Shown piece after piece: positions 1 to 7,958 of a stretch of DNA of 44,786 nt. Numbering within the stretch: position 1 is the stretch's first letter; each line of letters opens with the position of its first letter. A program made the position numbers and the translations under genes. The notes below the pieces were generated by a model. It saw only the letters and a program-made list of their open reading frames with translations, was not told where the DNA came from and made no database searches. The stretch covers positions 17,792 through 62,577 of the forward strand of contig PKXY01000032.1 of assembly GCA_003132505.1 (NCBI GenBank), given 5' to 3'. The stretch is from Solirubrobacterales bacterium (GTDB lineage Bacteria; Actinomycetota; Thermoleophilia; Solirubrobacterales; Solirubrobacteraceae).

Positions 1-606
1 CTCGCGTTCGAGATCGCCGAGCAGCTCGACTGGGAACTGCCGGATCGCATTGTCGCTCCGATCGCCTCCGGCTCGCTGTTTACGAAGATCGCGCGCGGCT
101 TCGAGGAGTGGCTCGACATCGGTCTGCTCGAAGGTCGCCTGCCGGTAATGAACGGAGCTCAGGCGACGGGCTGCTCCCCGGTCGCGACCGCGTTCGAAGC
201 CGGCGCGGACTTCTGCCAGCCGGTCAAGCCGAACACGATCGCCAAGTCGCTCGCGATCGGCAACCCCGCTGACGGCCCCTACGCTCTCGATCTTGCGCGC
301 CGGACCGATGGCGCGATCGATGCAGTCAGCGACGATGAGATCCGCGACGGGATCGTCTTGCTCGCGCAGACCACCGGGATCTTCACCGAGACCGCTGGCG
401 GCGTCACGACGGCGGTGCTGAAGAAGCTTGCCGAGCGCGGTGACATCGATCCCGACGAGCGCGTCGTGCTCGTGATCACCGGTGACGGCCTGAAGACGCT
501 CGACGCGGTGCGCGGCAGCTTCGCGCAGCGCCAGATCGACCCGACGCTCGACTCCTTCGAGGCAGCGGCGGCGCACGAGCCGCTGATCGTGCAGGCGCTG
601 GCCTGA
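1..606 (+). CDS. thrC: threonine synthase, C-terminal part (cut by window start)
   Basis: The frame is open from base 1 and ends at the TGA at 604-606, giving about 201 C-terminal residues; the start lies outside the window. Threonine synthase is a PLP enzyme converting O-phosphohomoserine to threonine in the cytoplasm. Family-typical stretches include APIASGSLFTKIARGFEEW near the beginning, NGAQATGCSPVATAF, and TGDGLKTLDAV near the end. The PLP lysine would lie upstream and cannot be seen. The stop overlaps the start of the MoaD-like gene (TGATG), so the two are probably translationally coupled. That pairing leaves open a related PLP enzyme that takes sulfur from a carrier protein, but thrC is the simplest reading. 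Confidence 0.88.
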   Translation, partial: LAFEIAEQLDWELPDRIVAPIASGSLFTKIARGFEEWLDIGLLEGRLPVMNGAQATGCSPVATAFEAGADFCQPVKPNTIAKSLAIGNPADGPYALDLARRTDGAIDAVSDDEIRDGIVLLAQTTGIFTETAGGVTTAVLKKLAERGDIDPDERVVLVITGDGLKTLDAVRGSFAQRQIDPTLDSFEAAAAHEPLIVQALA

Positions 607-881
607 TGACGGTCGCCGTCAAGATCCCGGTCACGCTGCGTTCGGCAACCGAGGGCGAGAGCCGGGTTCTTGTCGAAGGCGCGACCGTCGCTGAGGTGCT
701 CGACGCGCTGTTTGAGCGCTTCGGCGAGCTGCGCGATCGGATCTCGGACGAGGGCGGATCGCTGCGGCGCTTCGTCAACGTCTTCGTCGGCGCCGAGGAC
801 ATCCGCTTTCTCGAGGGTCTCGAGACACCCGTCGCGGACGGCAGCGAGCTGACGATCCTGCCGGCGGTCGCGGGAGGCTGA
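606..881 (+). CDS. MoaD/ThiS/CysO-like ubiquitin-fold sulfur carrier
   Basis: A 91-residue protein ending in Gly-Gly (PAVAGG), the C-terminus that is adenylated and thiocarboxylated in MoaD, ThiS and CysO. The body fits the beta-grasp fold: VKIPVTLRS as first strand, ATVAEVLDALFERF as helix, FVNVFVGAEDIRF and DGSELTILPAV as later strands. Family knowledge: CysO donates sulfur for cysteine synthesis and MoaD for molybdopterin. The coupled thrC and the absence of molybdenum-cofactor genes nearby favour amino-acid sulfur metabolism, by inference. ATG at 606 overlaps the thrC stop by one base, and the next gene starts two bases after this stop, so all three look co-transcribed. Confidence 0.85.
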   Translation: MTVAVKIPVTLRSATEGESRVLVEGATVAEVLDALFERFGELRDRISDEGGSLRRFVNVFVGAEDIRFLEGLETPVADGSELTILPAVAGG

Positions 882-882
882 G

Positions 883-1290
883 GTGACGGCGACCCGCGTG
901 CCGGCGAAGATCGAATGGCTGAAGGAGCCTGCGGAAAAGGACTACGCCGCGGCGCGCAGCTACCTCTCACTGCTCGTGCCGGAATCGGCGCTGCCCGCGG
1001 TGATGAAGCGGCTCTCGGAGGCACCCAAGGGCTTCTGGCGCGCGAAGGACATCCTCCGCGCCGCACACCTGCCGCTGCTGACCAAGGGCAGGAGCAGCGA
1101 GGTCGCGGAGAAGCTCGACCACATCAAGCACGGCGTCGCACTTTCGCCGATCCTGCTGATCTGCCTGCTCGACGACGTCGTCCTGCAGATCGCCGACGGC
1201 TATCACCGTACCTGCTCGGCGTACCTCACCGACGAGGACACGCTCGTACCGGGTCGGCTGCTCTTCGCCGGCTCGAATATAGACCGCTGA
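883..1290 (+). CDS. conserved hypothetical protein with DGYHR motif
   Basis: A 135-residue soluble protein starting at GTG 883, one base after the MoaD stop. It has no signal peptide or membrane segment. The strongest motif is LQIADGYHRTCSAY near residue 105, preceded by SPILLICLLDD. This resembles the GxHR-type loop of the ParB/sulfiredoxin fold, and similar small DGYHR proteins occur in many bacteria, but no function is known to me. Its place behind a sulfur carrier could mean a sulfur-relay role, or simply operon membership. The annotation rests on the motif and tight spacing only. Confidence 0.7.
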   Translation: MTATRVPAKIEWLKEPAEKDYAAARSYLSLLVPESALPAVMKRLSEAPKGFWRAKDILRAAHLPLLTKGRSSEVAEKLDHIKHGVALSPILLICLLDDVVLQIADGYHRTCSAYLTDEDTLVPGRLLFAGSNIDR

Positions 1291-1371
1291 GGCGATCGCG
1301 AGCAGGACACGGCTTCTCACGATGCTGCCGGCCTGCGTGCAGCGGCGCAGCGGCGAGTATCGCCGTGCCTC

Positions 1372-2178
1372 TCAGGCGACCTCTGAGAAGAGCGACGCGT
1401 CCTTGTCGAGCGTCGCCCGCAGCGTGCGCCGCAGCTGACCGTGGATCTGGCAGACGCGACTCTCGGAGACGCCCAGCACCTCACCAATCTCGCGCAGCGT
1501 GAGGTTCTCGACGTAGAGCAGGACCGCGACGCGGCGTTCGCGCTCGGGCAGGCGCTGGAAGGCTTCACGGAAGCGCTCCTTCGCCTCACTGAGTGCGCTT
1601 GCGTGCACCGGGTCAGCTTCGCGATCGCTGCTCGCGAGCAGGTCGATGCGCTCGAGCGCGCCGTCCTCGCTGCCAAGGACGAGAGCGTTCAGCGAGCCGA
1701 CGTCGGCCACTGCGATGTCGTCGAGCTGAGCACGCAGCTGCTCCGGCGTCAGGCCGACCATATCGGCAAGCTCCTCACGCGTCGGACGCCGGCTGTGCAA
1801 GCCGATGAAGCGTTCGCGAGCCTGAGAGATGTCGCGCTCGCGCCGGCGCAGCGACCGCGGCGCCCAATCGTGGCGGCGCAGTTCGTCGAGCACGGCGCCG
1901 TGGATCCGGGTCCAAGCGAACTGCTCGAGCGACGCCCCCTTGCTGGGGTCGTAGCGGTCGATCGAGCGAATCAAAGCCTCGAGTCCGCACGAGATGAAGT
2001 CATCGACGTCACAGCGCCCCGGGATCTCGCGAATCTTCTTGTAGACGATGTACTTGACCATCGGCGCGAACGTCAGGACGAGCCGGTCACGCAGCTGCCG
2101 GTCGCCGCTCTCGCGGTACGCGGTCCACAAGGCGAGCGCCTCTTCAGCTGAGATGCGATGCCCCTGTCGCGCGCTCAT
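1372..2178 (-). CDS. sigma-28 (FliA/WhiG) family RNA polymerase sigma factor
   Basis: A 268-residue sigma factor with region 2 (MVKYIVYKKI, DVDDFISCGLEALIRSIDRYD, then FAWTRIHGAVLDELR), a region 3 helix (RRPTREELADMVGLT) and region 4 (ERERRVAVLLYVENLTLREI then GVSESRVCQIH). The pattern and length match the FliA/WhiG group, which directs flagellar or sporulation promoters depending on lineage. I chose ATG at 2178 because AGGAG lies five bases upstream; a GTG at 2184 would sit right against that ribosome site. The PilZ and FlaG-like genes across the divergent gap favour motility. No anti-sigma factor (FlgM type) was recognised beside it. Confidence 0.9.
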   Translation of the reverse strand: MSARQGHRISAEEALALWTAYRESGDRQLRDRLVLTFAPMVKYIVYKKIREIPGRCDVDDFISCGLEALIRSIDRYDPSKGASLEQFAWTRIHGAVLDELRRHDWAPRSLRRRERDISQARERFIGLHSRRPTREELADMVGLTPEQLRAQLDDIAVADVGSLNALVLGSEDGALERIDLLASSDREADPVHASALSEAKERFREAFQRLPERERRVAVLLYVENLTLREIGEVLGVSESRVCQIHGQLRRTLRATLDKDASLFSEVA

Positions 2179-2485
2179 TGCCACTCCTTCCGATGGACCT
2201 GATCACGGATCTCCCGCGACACTGCGGCGTATCGGCGTTTCGTCCACTCGGCTAAAGCCTGCAACGCCCGATGCACCTATACGCGGCCGGCAGGTCGCGC
2301 AGAGCGCTGCGTGTCGGCGCTGCGGCGCGCACCAATCGAATGGCCAGCTCAGTTCAAGGCGCGAGTGGATGCGTTCGATTACTTCCCCAGGACCGGCGGG
2401 CGGCTGGCCACCCAAAGTGAATCTCGTCACGGCGGCGCCTCGCGCGCACCGCGGCGGGCGTGCAAATAGCAAGACAAGGACCCCC
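2179..2485. other. divergent intergenic region between sigma factor and FlaG-like gene
   Basis: About 307 bases separate two outward-facing genes, so it should carry both promoters. I saw no convincing sigma-70 or sigma-28 pair. A TAAAG near 2253 is followed by a GCCCGATG-like string only about five bases later, too close for the sigma-28 spacing. A longer plus-strand frame runs through here from 2048, but codon use only looks coding after the GTG at 2486. Confidence 0.4.
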
Positions 2486-2779
2486 GTGACCGCCAACATC
2501 GACGGAGCTGCGACACCGCGACCGGAACTTGCAGCGCACATCGACGCAGCTGCTTCCGCCTGGGACTCGCTCGCGGCGTCCGGCCGGAGGGTGGCGTTCG
2601 AGGACACGCCAGATCGACCGCTGCAGATCCGCCTGCGAGATGACGATGACAATGACCTGGGCGTGCTCACCGGCGTCGAGCTGTTCGATCTGATCGATCA
2701 AGAGGGAGGCATCCCGATGGCGAGCGGCGGCGCCAGCGTCGCGGGCGAACGGCCCGCGGACGACCGGGGCTCCTACTGA
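2486..2779 (+). CDS. small acidic protein, possibly FlaG-like
   Basis: A 97-residue protein starting at GTG 2486 with AAGGA seven to eight bases upstream. The core at about residues 30-70 reads GRRVAFEDTPDRPLQIRLRD, a run of acidic residues, then LGVLTGVELFDLIDQEGG. The layout (amphipathic N-terminal helix, beta hairpin, VELFDLI-type helix) resembles FlaG, where a VVQVVD...IPPEELLDL segment occupies the same place. FlaG proteins affect flagellar filament length. The flanking sigma-28-type factor and PilZ gene support a motility role. The match is by eye and the usual RQIPP is missing, so the name is tentative. It ends one base before the PilZ start. Confidence 0.6.
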   Translation: MTANIDGAATPRPELAAHIDAAASAWDSLAASGRRVAFEDTPDRPLQIRLRDDDDNDLGVLTGVELFDLIDQEGGIPMASGGASVAGERPADDRGSY

Positions 2780-2780
2780 G

Positions 2781-3461
2781 ATGAGCGGCGAACGCTCATC
2801 GCACACCGAGCACTCGCTGCCGCCGCTGACCGGCGCGTTCGGCCGGCTGCTGCGCGGGCCCGGACGCGACGTCGCGGTCGAGGTCGCCTCGCAGGCGGGC
2901 GGCGAGCTGACACTGTCGGTGCTGGCCGCGACAGCGTCCTTCAGTTTCCCGGCGGTCGAGGAACTGGTGCTCGAATGCAGTTCGCCGCGTGGCATAACGC
3001 GGCTCGCAGGCGAGGTCTCGCCGGGCGAGGCCGACCGCCTGCGCTTCACGGTCCACGACGTGATCGAGGTCGAGCAGCGTCGCCGCTTCGTTCGCGTTCG
3101 CGTCTCGCGGCCGGTTCGCGTATCCCGCGAGGCCGATGGCGTTGTGAGCCACACATTCGCGCTTGATCTGAGCGGCGGCGGACTACTGCTGTCCGGCCCC
3201 GACCAGCTCCGCCCGGGCGAGCACGTCAGCTTTCGGCTGCGTCTCGAGGCTGGTGAGGAGCCGATCGAGGGTTACGCGCGGGTGGTGCGGCTGGTCGGCT
3301 CCGGTCACCCGGCAGTTACCTTCTACTCGATCAAACCGGCCGACCGCGAGCGCCTGGTTCACTTCATCTTCGATTGCGAGCGCCGCGCCCGAGCGCTCGT
3401 GCCCGAGGAGCCGCAGCGACCCGGGGATTCCGGGGAGCACGAGCCCTTAGATGCCAACTGA
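2781..3461 (+). CDS. PilZ-domain protein, YcgR-like c-di-GMP effector
   Basis: A 226-residue protein with an N-terminal beta domain (about residues 10-95, PilZN/YcgR-N-like) and a PilZ domain (about 96-210). The PilZ signature is complete: a basic QRRRFVRVRV segment supplying the RxxxR c-di-GMP motif, and DLSGGGLLLSG matching the D/NxSxxG motif. PilZ proteins of this layout bind c-di-GMP and act as brakes on flagellar motors or on other surface functions. ATG 2781 lies directly after the previous stop, consistent with one transcript. The C-terminal basic stretch (CERRARALVPEEP) is probably flexible. Confidence 0.85.
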   Translation: MSGERSSHTEHSLPPLTGAFGRLLRGPGRDVAVEVASQAGGELTLSVLAATASFSFPAVEELVLECSSPRGITRLAGEVSPGEADRLRFTVHDVIEVEQRRRFVRVRVSRPVRVSREADGVVSHTFALDLSGGGLLLSGPDQLRPGEHVSFRLRLEAGEEPIEGYARVVRLVGSGHPAVTFYSIKPADRERLVHFIFDCERRARALVPEEPQRPGDSGEHEPLDAN

Positions 3462-3660
3462 GCGACCGCGGAAAGGACGACGGCGCCACGCTCACAGCGG
3501 GACCGTCCAGGGTCGCCTGGACGCGCTGCTCAAGCACGTCGCCAACGTGACGATAACCGCGCTGGTGGCGATCAGAAACCAGGCTCGCGCAGCGCAGACC
3601 AGCGCGACGCTGCCACGAAGCTTCTCGCGCGAGCGCGGGCAGGCGGCTCGCCCCGCCTAG
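3451..3660 (+). CDS. small basic hypothetical protein
   Basis: A 69-residue frame starting at ATG 3451 and overlapping the end of the PilZ gene by 11 bases. It is strongly basic at both ends with a central amphipathic segment, GRLDALLKHVANVTITALVA. Third codon positions in the middle are mostly G or C, as in real genes here, but the ends are weaker. No family is recognised. It may be a last small gene of the motility operon or a chance frame. Confidence 0.35.
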   Translation: MPTERPRKGRRRHAHSGTVQGRLDALLKHVANVTITALVAIRNQARAAQTSATLPRSFSRERGQAARPA

Positions 3661-3771
3661 CGCATCCAAGCTCTCATTCCGGCTTTGATTGCCGGGACGA
3701 GGAAAAACACCCCGCGGACCGCCCCCCGTCGCGGGGCCACATATCCCGATCCATCGAGGGACCGGACGAGA

Positions 3772-3800
3772 GACGCGCGGCCCACGGGTCGCGCGTCTTT
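3772..3800 (+). terminator. rho-independent-type terminator after the PilZ block
   Basis: GACGCGCG at 3772-3779 pairs perfectly with CGCGCGTC at 3790-3797. The loop itself holds a short CCC/GGG pairing, and TTTCT follows. It sits 110 bases after the last plausible stop of the motility block and 170 bases before the next start. The rest of 3661-3970 shows no gene. Confidence 0.6.
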
Positions 3801-3970
3801 CTGCCACGGCGCTGAAGCGCGCGCCGCGAAGCCGGCAAGGGCCGTTCTAAGGCTCCGGCCTGCGTCGCGATGTTAAGAAGTCGCCGGCGAGCTTCCACGG
3901 ATCCGCCGCGTTGTTTATCTTCTCGGGCGAAATCGCGGTCGGGCGGCGATCCCGAGAGGAGGAGACCTTC

Positions 3971-4585
3971 GTGGCGAGCATCGCAGAGCCGGTTCAGGTT
4001 CAGGCTCCACCAGCAGCGCGGGCGCAGCCGCTGCGCGACTTCCAGATCGTGCCGCTTGCGGGGCTGCCAATAGTTGCAGTCGTGATAGTCGGGATGATCG
4101 TCGCGATCGCCACCAACAGCCTCTGGGCGCTCGACTTCTACCACATCGTCGGCGGCGGGCTGTGGACCGGGATCGACCTCTTCCTCGGCCTCGTGCTGGG
4201 GCCGATCATGGGCTCGATGTCGATCCCCGCGCGGGTCGAGTTCTCGACCCGGCTGATGCCGAAGATGTTGCTGATAATGCCGACGCTCGTCACGATGACG
4301 CTCGGCGCGGGCTTCCAGCTTGCGCGCTCGCTCGGCAACCTCAGCGCAAACTCGCCGCAGCACAGCTGGCTCGTCGCCTCCTACATCGTCGTCGGCGTGA
4401 TGGCGACGATCGCCATCGGCCTGCTGGAGCCGGCGAACATCGCGGTCCTGTTCGAGCTGCGCAAGCCGCAGCCGAACGGCGCACGGATCGAGCGGCTGAT
4501 GAAGGTCTTCATCTACACCGCGGGAATCACCGGCCTGATGCAGGTGGCGACGCTCGTGATCATGACCCACATCGCGGCGGGCTAA
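3971..4585 (+). CDS. polytopic membrane protein with intramembrane His, CopD/DUF2269-like
   Basis: A 204-residue integral membrane protein with about five hydrophobic spans after a short Pro/Ala-rich cytoplasmic tail. Start GTG 3971 is chosen over an upstream TTG at 3911 because GAGGAG lies just ahead of it. The segment DFYHIVGGGLWTGIDLFLG carries a His at the start of a span, and MTHIAAG ends the protein. His in such positions can bind heme or copper, as in CopD-like proteins, but that is inference and the family match is loose. It is the first gene of a five-gene run ending with a cupredoxin. The next gene starts three bases after this stop. Confidence 0.75.
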   Translation: MASIAEPVQVQAPPAARAQPLRDFQIVPLAGLPIVAVVIVGMIVAIATNSLWALDFYHIVGGGLWTGIDLFLGLVLGPIMGSMSIPARVEFSTRLMPKMLLIMPTLVTMTLGAGFQLARSLGNLSANSPQHSWLVASYIVVGVMATIAIGLLEPANIAVLFELRKPQPNGARIERLMKVFIYTAGITGLMQVATLVIMTHIAAG

Positions 4586-4588
4586 GGC

Positions 4589-5023
4589 ATGGAGGCGCAC
4601 CAAGCGCAGGCGCAGCTCGTGCCCGGAGACCGGGAGCTGCCGCCGGTGCAGCAGATCTCGATCGCCGTGCTCGCGCTGATCGTGATCGGCGGTATCTACA
4701 CCGCCTCGCACCTCCCGCGCCACGTTCCCCAGGGACCGACGATCGCGCTGCTGATCGCTGCCGTGCTGCTGCTGGCTGCCAACGGCGTCCTGCTCTCACG
4801 TATCGAGCAGTTCAACTGGCGCGTTTTTCGCCAGGTCGCCGGCTGGGTGCTGTTGGCCTACGCCGTGATCGCGGGGATGCTCGAATACGTCTTCATCTAC
4901 GACCACACGCGCGGCACCCAGCTCCTGATCCTGACGCTGATGCTCGCCGTCTTCGCGGTCAACATCCCTCTGCTGCTCGGCTTCAGCGTCGCGCGCTTCC
5001 AGGCACCGGACGCCTCGAGCTAG
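4589..5023 (+). CDS. four-span membrane protein
   Basis: A 144-residue protein with four hydrophobic spans: ISIAVLALIVIGGIYTA, IALLIAAVLLLAANGVLL, VAGWVLLAYAVIAGMLEYVF and LLILTLMLAVFAVNIPLLLG. A polar N-terminus of about 25 residues precedes them. No enzymatic motif is visible, and I do not recognise the family. ATG 4589 is three bases after the preceding membrane protein, so the two probably form a complex. A hairpin lies at 5038-5059 before the next gene. Confidence 0.75.
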   Translation: MEAHQAQAQLVPGDRELPPVQQISIAVLALIVIGGIYTASHLPRHVPQGPTIALLIAAVLLLAANGVLLSRIEQFNWRVFRQVAGWVLLAYAVIAGMLEYVFIYDHTRGTQLLILTLMLAVFAVNIPLLLGFSVARFQAPDASS

Positions 5024-5037
5024 CGCCGTCCGGACTC

Positions 5038-5059
5038 GGCCGCGACGCTTTGCGCGGCC
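5038..5059 (+). other. short GC hairpin between membrane genes and DUF1800 gene
   Basis: GGCCGCG at 5038-5044 pairs with CGCGGCC at 5053-5059 around an eight-base loop. There is no T tract, so it may be a weak attenuator or RNA processing signal rather than a terminator. It is the only structure noticed in the 130-base gap. Confidence 0.3.
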
Positions 5060-5152
5060 CGGCGTCCCGGCGTCCCGGCGGTGCTAGCTTCGACGAACTG
5101 GCCTGATGTCTTAGTGCGCTATAGCCGGGAGCGGTTGTTGCCGAAGAATCAG

Positions 5153-6553
5153 ATGATGCTTGGCACCGCTTCGGGGCGAAAGCGGCGGGGGAAGGCGATC
5201 TCCGATCCCGGACCGCTGCCTAAATACACGGGACGGTTTGGCGAGCAGCAGGCCGAGCGGCTGCTGTGGCGCGCCGGATTCGGCCCGAAGCCGGGAGAGG
5301 CTGCAGCGCTGGCCAAACACGGCATGCGCCACGCTGTGCTCTCGTTGACGCGGCCGTCGAATCAGCGCCTTGTCGGACCGGCACCCCAGCTCGAGAACGG
5401 CCAACCGATCGAGCCGTTCGACGTCTGGGGCAACGACGTGCTCTGGTGGCTCGACAGGATGGTCCGCTCGCGGGCTCAGTTGATCGAGCGGATGACTCTG
5501 ACCTGGCACGACTGGTTTGCGACGAGTAACGAGCAGGTCAACTCGCAAAGGCTGATGATCAACCAGAACTGGACGATGCGAAACCGCTGCCTGTCCAGCT
5601 TTCCTCGGATGCTGACCGCGATCACGATCGATCCGGCGATGCAGCTCTATCTCTCGCTCGCCGGATCGACCAAGCAGGACCCGAACGAGAACTATGCCCG
5701 CGAGCTTCAGGAGCTCTTCACGCTCGGTGTCGACGACGGCTACACCGAGATGGACGTGCGCGAGCAGGCCCGCGCGCTGACCGGTTGGACATACACCTGG
5801 AACGCCGACACCGGCCAGCCGGACGACTTCCGCTTCGAGGCGACGCTCCACGACGATGGCGTCAAGGTCATCTACGGGCATCACGGGAATTTCAGTTGGC
5901 GCGACAGTCTGCGGCTCGTTCTGCACCATCCCGACCACCCGAAGTTCTTTGTCACGAAGCTCTGGTCGTACTTCTCGGCGGAGCCGCTGTCGGCGCGCGA
6001 CACGAAGGCCGCCGAGTACCTATACGTCTCGTCGGGAAAGCAGATCCGCCCGCTCGTCGAGGCGATGCTGATGCACCCGACCCTCCACGCCGGGCAGCGG
6101 ATGGTCAAGCCGCCGATCGTGCAGCTCGCCGGGATGCTGCGGGGGATCGGCCGCTACATCGACACAGACGCCTGGGCATGGGAGTCGAGTCAGATCGGCC
6201 AGATGCCGTTCTACCCGCCGAACGTCTCCGGCTGGGACGCCACGCGATGGCTCAATACCGGGACCTGGCTCGCGCGCTTCAACTTGACCGCAGAGATGAT
6301 CGGGCAGCAGCGCGCGCTCGACCCGTCCAAGGTCAAAGTCAAGGCCGACCCGAAGGCGATGACCAAGCAAGCGATCGACTTCTGGGGCAAGCCGACGATC
6401 AGCGCACCCGGACGCCACGCCCTCGCTGCCTACGCCCAGGCTGCGGCGGTCGACTCCGCAAGCGCGTCCTGGGAGCGCGAACAGTACCCGGTGCTAACGC
6501 TCAACGCCTTGCGGGCGCTTGTCGTCGCGACGCCCGATTACCAGACCAGCTGA
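5153..6553 (+). CDS. DUF1800 family protein
   Basis: About 466 residues from ATG 5153 (a second ATG follows at 5156). In-frame TTG 5135, GTG 5114 and GTG 5081 are alternatives, and none has a strong ribosome site. DUF1800 landmarks appear in order: AERLLWRAGFGPKPGE near the start, RMTLTWHDWFATS, NENYARELQELFTLGV, REQARALTGWTY, and FYPPNVSGWDATRWLNT near the end. Genes of this family are commonly paired with DUF1501 genes, as here. The biochemical function is unknown. A basic N-terminus (GRKRRGK) is present but no clear signal peptide, so export may depend on its partner. The DUF1501 start follows one base after this stop. Confidence 0.88.
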   Translation: MMLGTASGRKRRGKAISDPGPLPKYTGRFGEQQAERLLWRAGFGPKPGEAAALAKHGMRHAVLSLTRPSNQRLVGPAPQLENGQPIEPFDVWGNDVLWWLDRMVRSRAQLIERMTLTWHDWFATSNEQVNSQRLMINQNWTMRNRCLSSFPRMLTAITIDPAMQLYLSLAGSTKQDPNENYARELQELFTLGVDDGYTEMDVREQARALTGWTYTWNADTGQPDDFRFEATLHDDGVKVIYGHHGNFSWRDSLRLVLHHPDHPKFFVTKLWSYFSAEPLSARDTKAAEYLYVSSGKQIRPLVEAMLMHPTLHAGQRMVKPPIVQLAGMLRGIGRYIDTDAWAWESSQIGQMPFYPPNVSGWDATRWLNTGTWLARFNLTAEMIGQQRALDPSKVKVKADPKAMTKQAIDFWGKPTISAPGRHALAAYAQAAAVDSASASWEREQYPVLTLNALRALVVATPDYQTS

Positions 6554-6554
6554 C

Positions 6555-7958
6555 ATGAGACAACCGACCTGCTCCTGCAACGACTTCGACCGCGCTCAGC
6601 TGCTGCGCCGCGGCGCAGCGCAGGCTGGCCGTGGTCTGCCGGTGATCGAGCCGGGTATGCCGATGCCCGCCGGGACCGGTCTCAACCGTCGCAGTTTCAT
6701 GCTCTCTGCGACGGGGATGCTGCTCTCGGTGTACGGTGCCGGACGGCTGCTCGACACGGCCGCGTTCGAGGCCGGGATCGCAAATGCCGCCTCAACGCCT
6801 AACGGGCGCGTGCTGGTCAGCGTCTACCTCCAGGGCGGCATCGACTCGATGTCAGTGCTTTGCCCAGTCGGCGATCCGCTTTACAGCACCTACCGCAAGG
6901 TGCTCGGGCTTCCGGAAGGCGCCGGACCGACATTCACCGAGGATCCGCGCTTGCAGTGGCATCCACAGGCCGCGCCGCTGGCAACGCTTCACGCCGAGGG
7001 AAAGGTCAGCGCGTTGCCGACGATCGGCTACACGGACCCGATGAACCAGTCGCATTTCACGAGCCGCCACTACTACGAGGTTGGCGCGATGGACGCGAAC
7101 CTCCTCACCGGCTGGCTCGGTCGCTACCTCGACGTGGTGGGCACGGCGGACAATCCGCTGCAGGGCCTCTGCCTCGACGACTCGCTGCAACCGGCCTTGG
7201 CGACGGCCAAGGTTCCGGTCGCGACGATCGACTTGCCAAGCGACTACTCGTTCTATGCGGAGGGGGTCTGGGGCCCGCCGCAGGATCTGATGTACGGCGC
7301 GTTTCGCTCGCTCGGGGAGGTGGGCGTCCGCTCTGGCGACGTGGGACTGAAGGAGTCCGGCCAGGCCGCTGTGATGTCGACCACACTGCGCGAGCAGTTG
7401 CTGCCCTTCCAGCCGGCGCCGAACGCCACCGCGCCCGCATTGCCCGCCGGCTACCCGACCGCCGGCGACTCGTTCCCGGCACGGATGGCGGCGGTAGCGC
7501 AGATGCTCGCCGCCGGGCTACCGATCACCTGCGCGACGGTGACGACCGACTCGGTCTTCGACACGCACGAGAGCCAGGCGTCGAGCTTCACCTCCGGGCT
7601 CGGCGAGGCGGTGCAGACCCTCTACGCCTTCCAGCGTGACCTCGAGGCGCGCGGTCTCGCCGATCGTGTGCTGACGGTTGTCTGGTCGGAGTTCGGTCGT
7701 CGCCCCCAGGAGAACGCCTCAGCCGGGACCGACCACGGCGCCGCCGGTTGTGGCTTCGTGATCGGCGAGAACGCGGCCGGCAAGATGATCGGCGAGTGGC
7801 AGGGCCTCGCCAGCGGCCTCGACTCGCTCGGCAACCTCACCGAGACCGCCGACTTCCGTAGCCTGTACTGCTCAGTGCTCGAACAGTGGCTTGGACAGGA
7901 TGCCGCGCAGATCATCCCCGGCGCCAGCTCTCTGCCGCGGGTGACGGTCGTCCAGTGA
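6555..7958 (+). CDS. DUF1501 family protein with Tat-type signal
   Basis: A 467-residue protein from ATG 6555. After an unusually long N-terminal arm of about 38 residues comes a Tat-like signal, NRRSFMLSATGMLLSVYGAG. DUF1501 features follow: LVSVYLQGGIDSMSVL, HFTSRHYYEVG, TDSVFDTHESQ, and VVWSEFGRRPQENASAGTDH. The last segments resemble metal-binding Asp/His elements of the alkaline phosphatase/sulfatase superfamily, to which DUF1501 is distantly related. It is probably exported folded and works with the DUF1800 partner. Its stop overlaps the start of the cupredoxin gene (GTGA), indicating coupling. Confidence 0.88.
   Translation: MRQPTCSCNDFDRAQLLRRGAAQAGRGLPVIEPGMPMPAGTGLNRRSFMLSATGMLLSVYGAGRLLDTAAFEAGIANAASTPNGRVLVSVYLQGGIDSMSVLCPVGDPLYSTYRKVLGLPEGAGPTFTEDPRLQWHPQAAPLATLHAEGKVSALPTIGYTDPMNQSHFTSRHYYEVGAMDANLLTGWLGRYLDVVGTADNPLQGLCLDDSLQPALATAKVPVATIDLPSDYSFYAEGVWGPPQDLMYGAFRSLGEVGVRSGDVGLKESGQAAVMSTTLREQLLPFQPAPNATAPALPAGYPTAGDSFPARMAAVAQMLAAGLPITCATVTTDSVFDTHESQASSFTSGLGEAVQTLYAFQRDLEARGLADRVLTVVWSEFGRRPQENASAGTDHGAAGCGFVIGENAAGKMIGEWQGLASGLDSLGNLTETADFRSLYCSVLEQWLGQDAAQIIPGASSLPRVTVVQ

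Noticed and set aside
2251-2275. TAAAG...GCCCGATG resembling a sigma-28 promoter ahead of the FlaG-like gene
   Set aside because: The spacing between the two elements is about five bases instead of about eleven, so it does not fit the consensus.
3674-4723. Long minus-strand open frame of 349 codons opposite the membrane protein gene
   Set aside because: His/Arg/Asp-rich, without motifs; it is the antisense shadow of the GC-biased gene at 3971-4585, which has a ribosome site and membrane spans.
4162-5106. Plus-strand 314-codon frame overlapping both membrane protein genes
   Set aside because: Arg/Ala/Asp-rich composition with no spans; it is an out-of-frame shadow of the two membrane genes.
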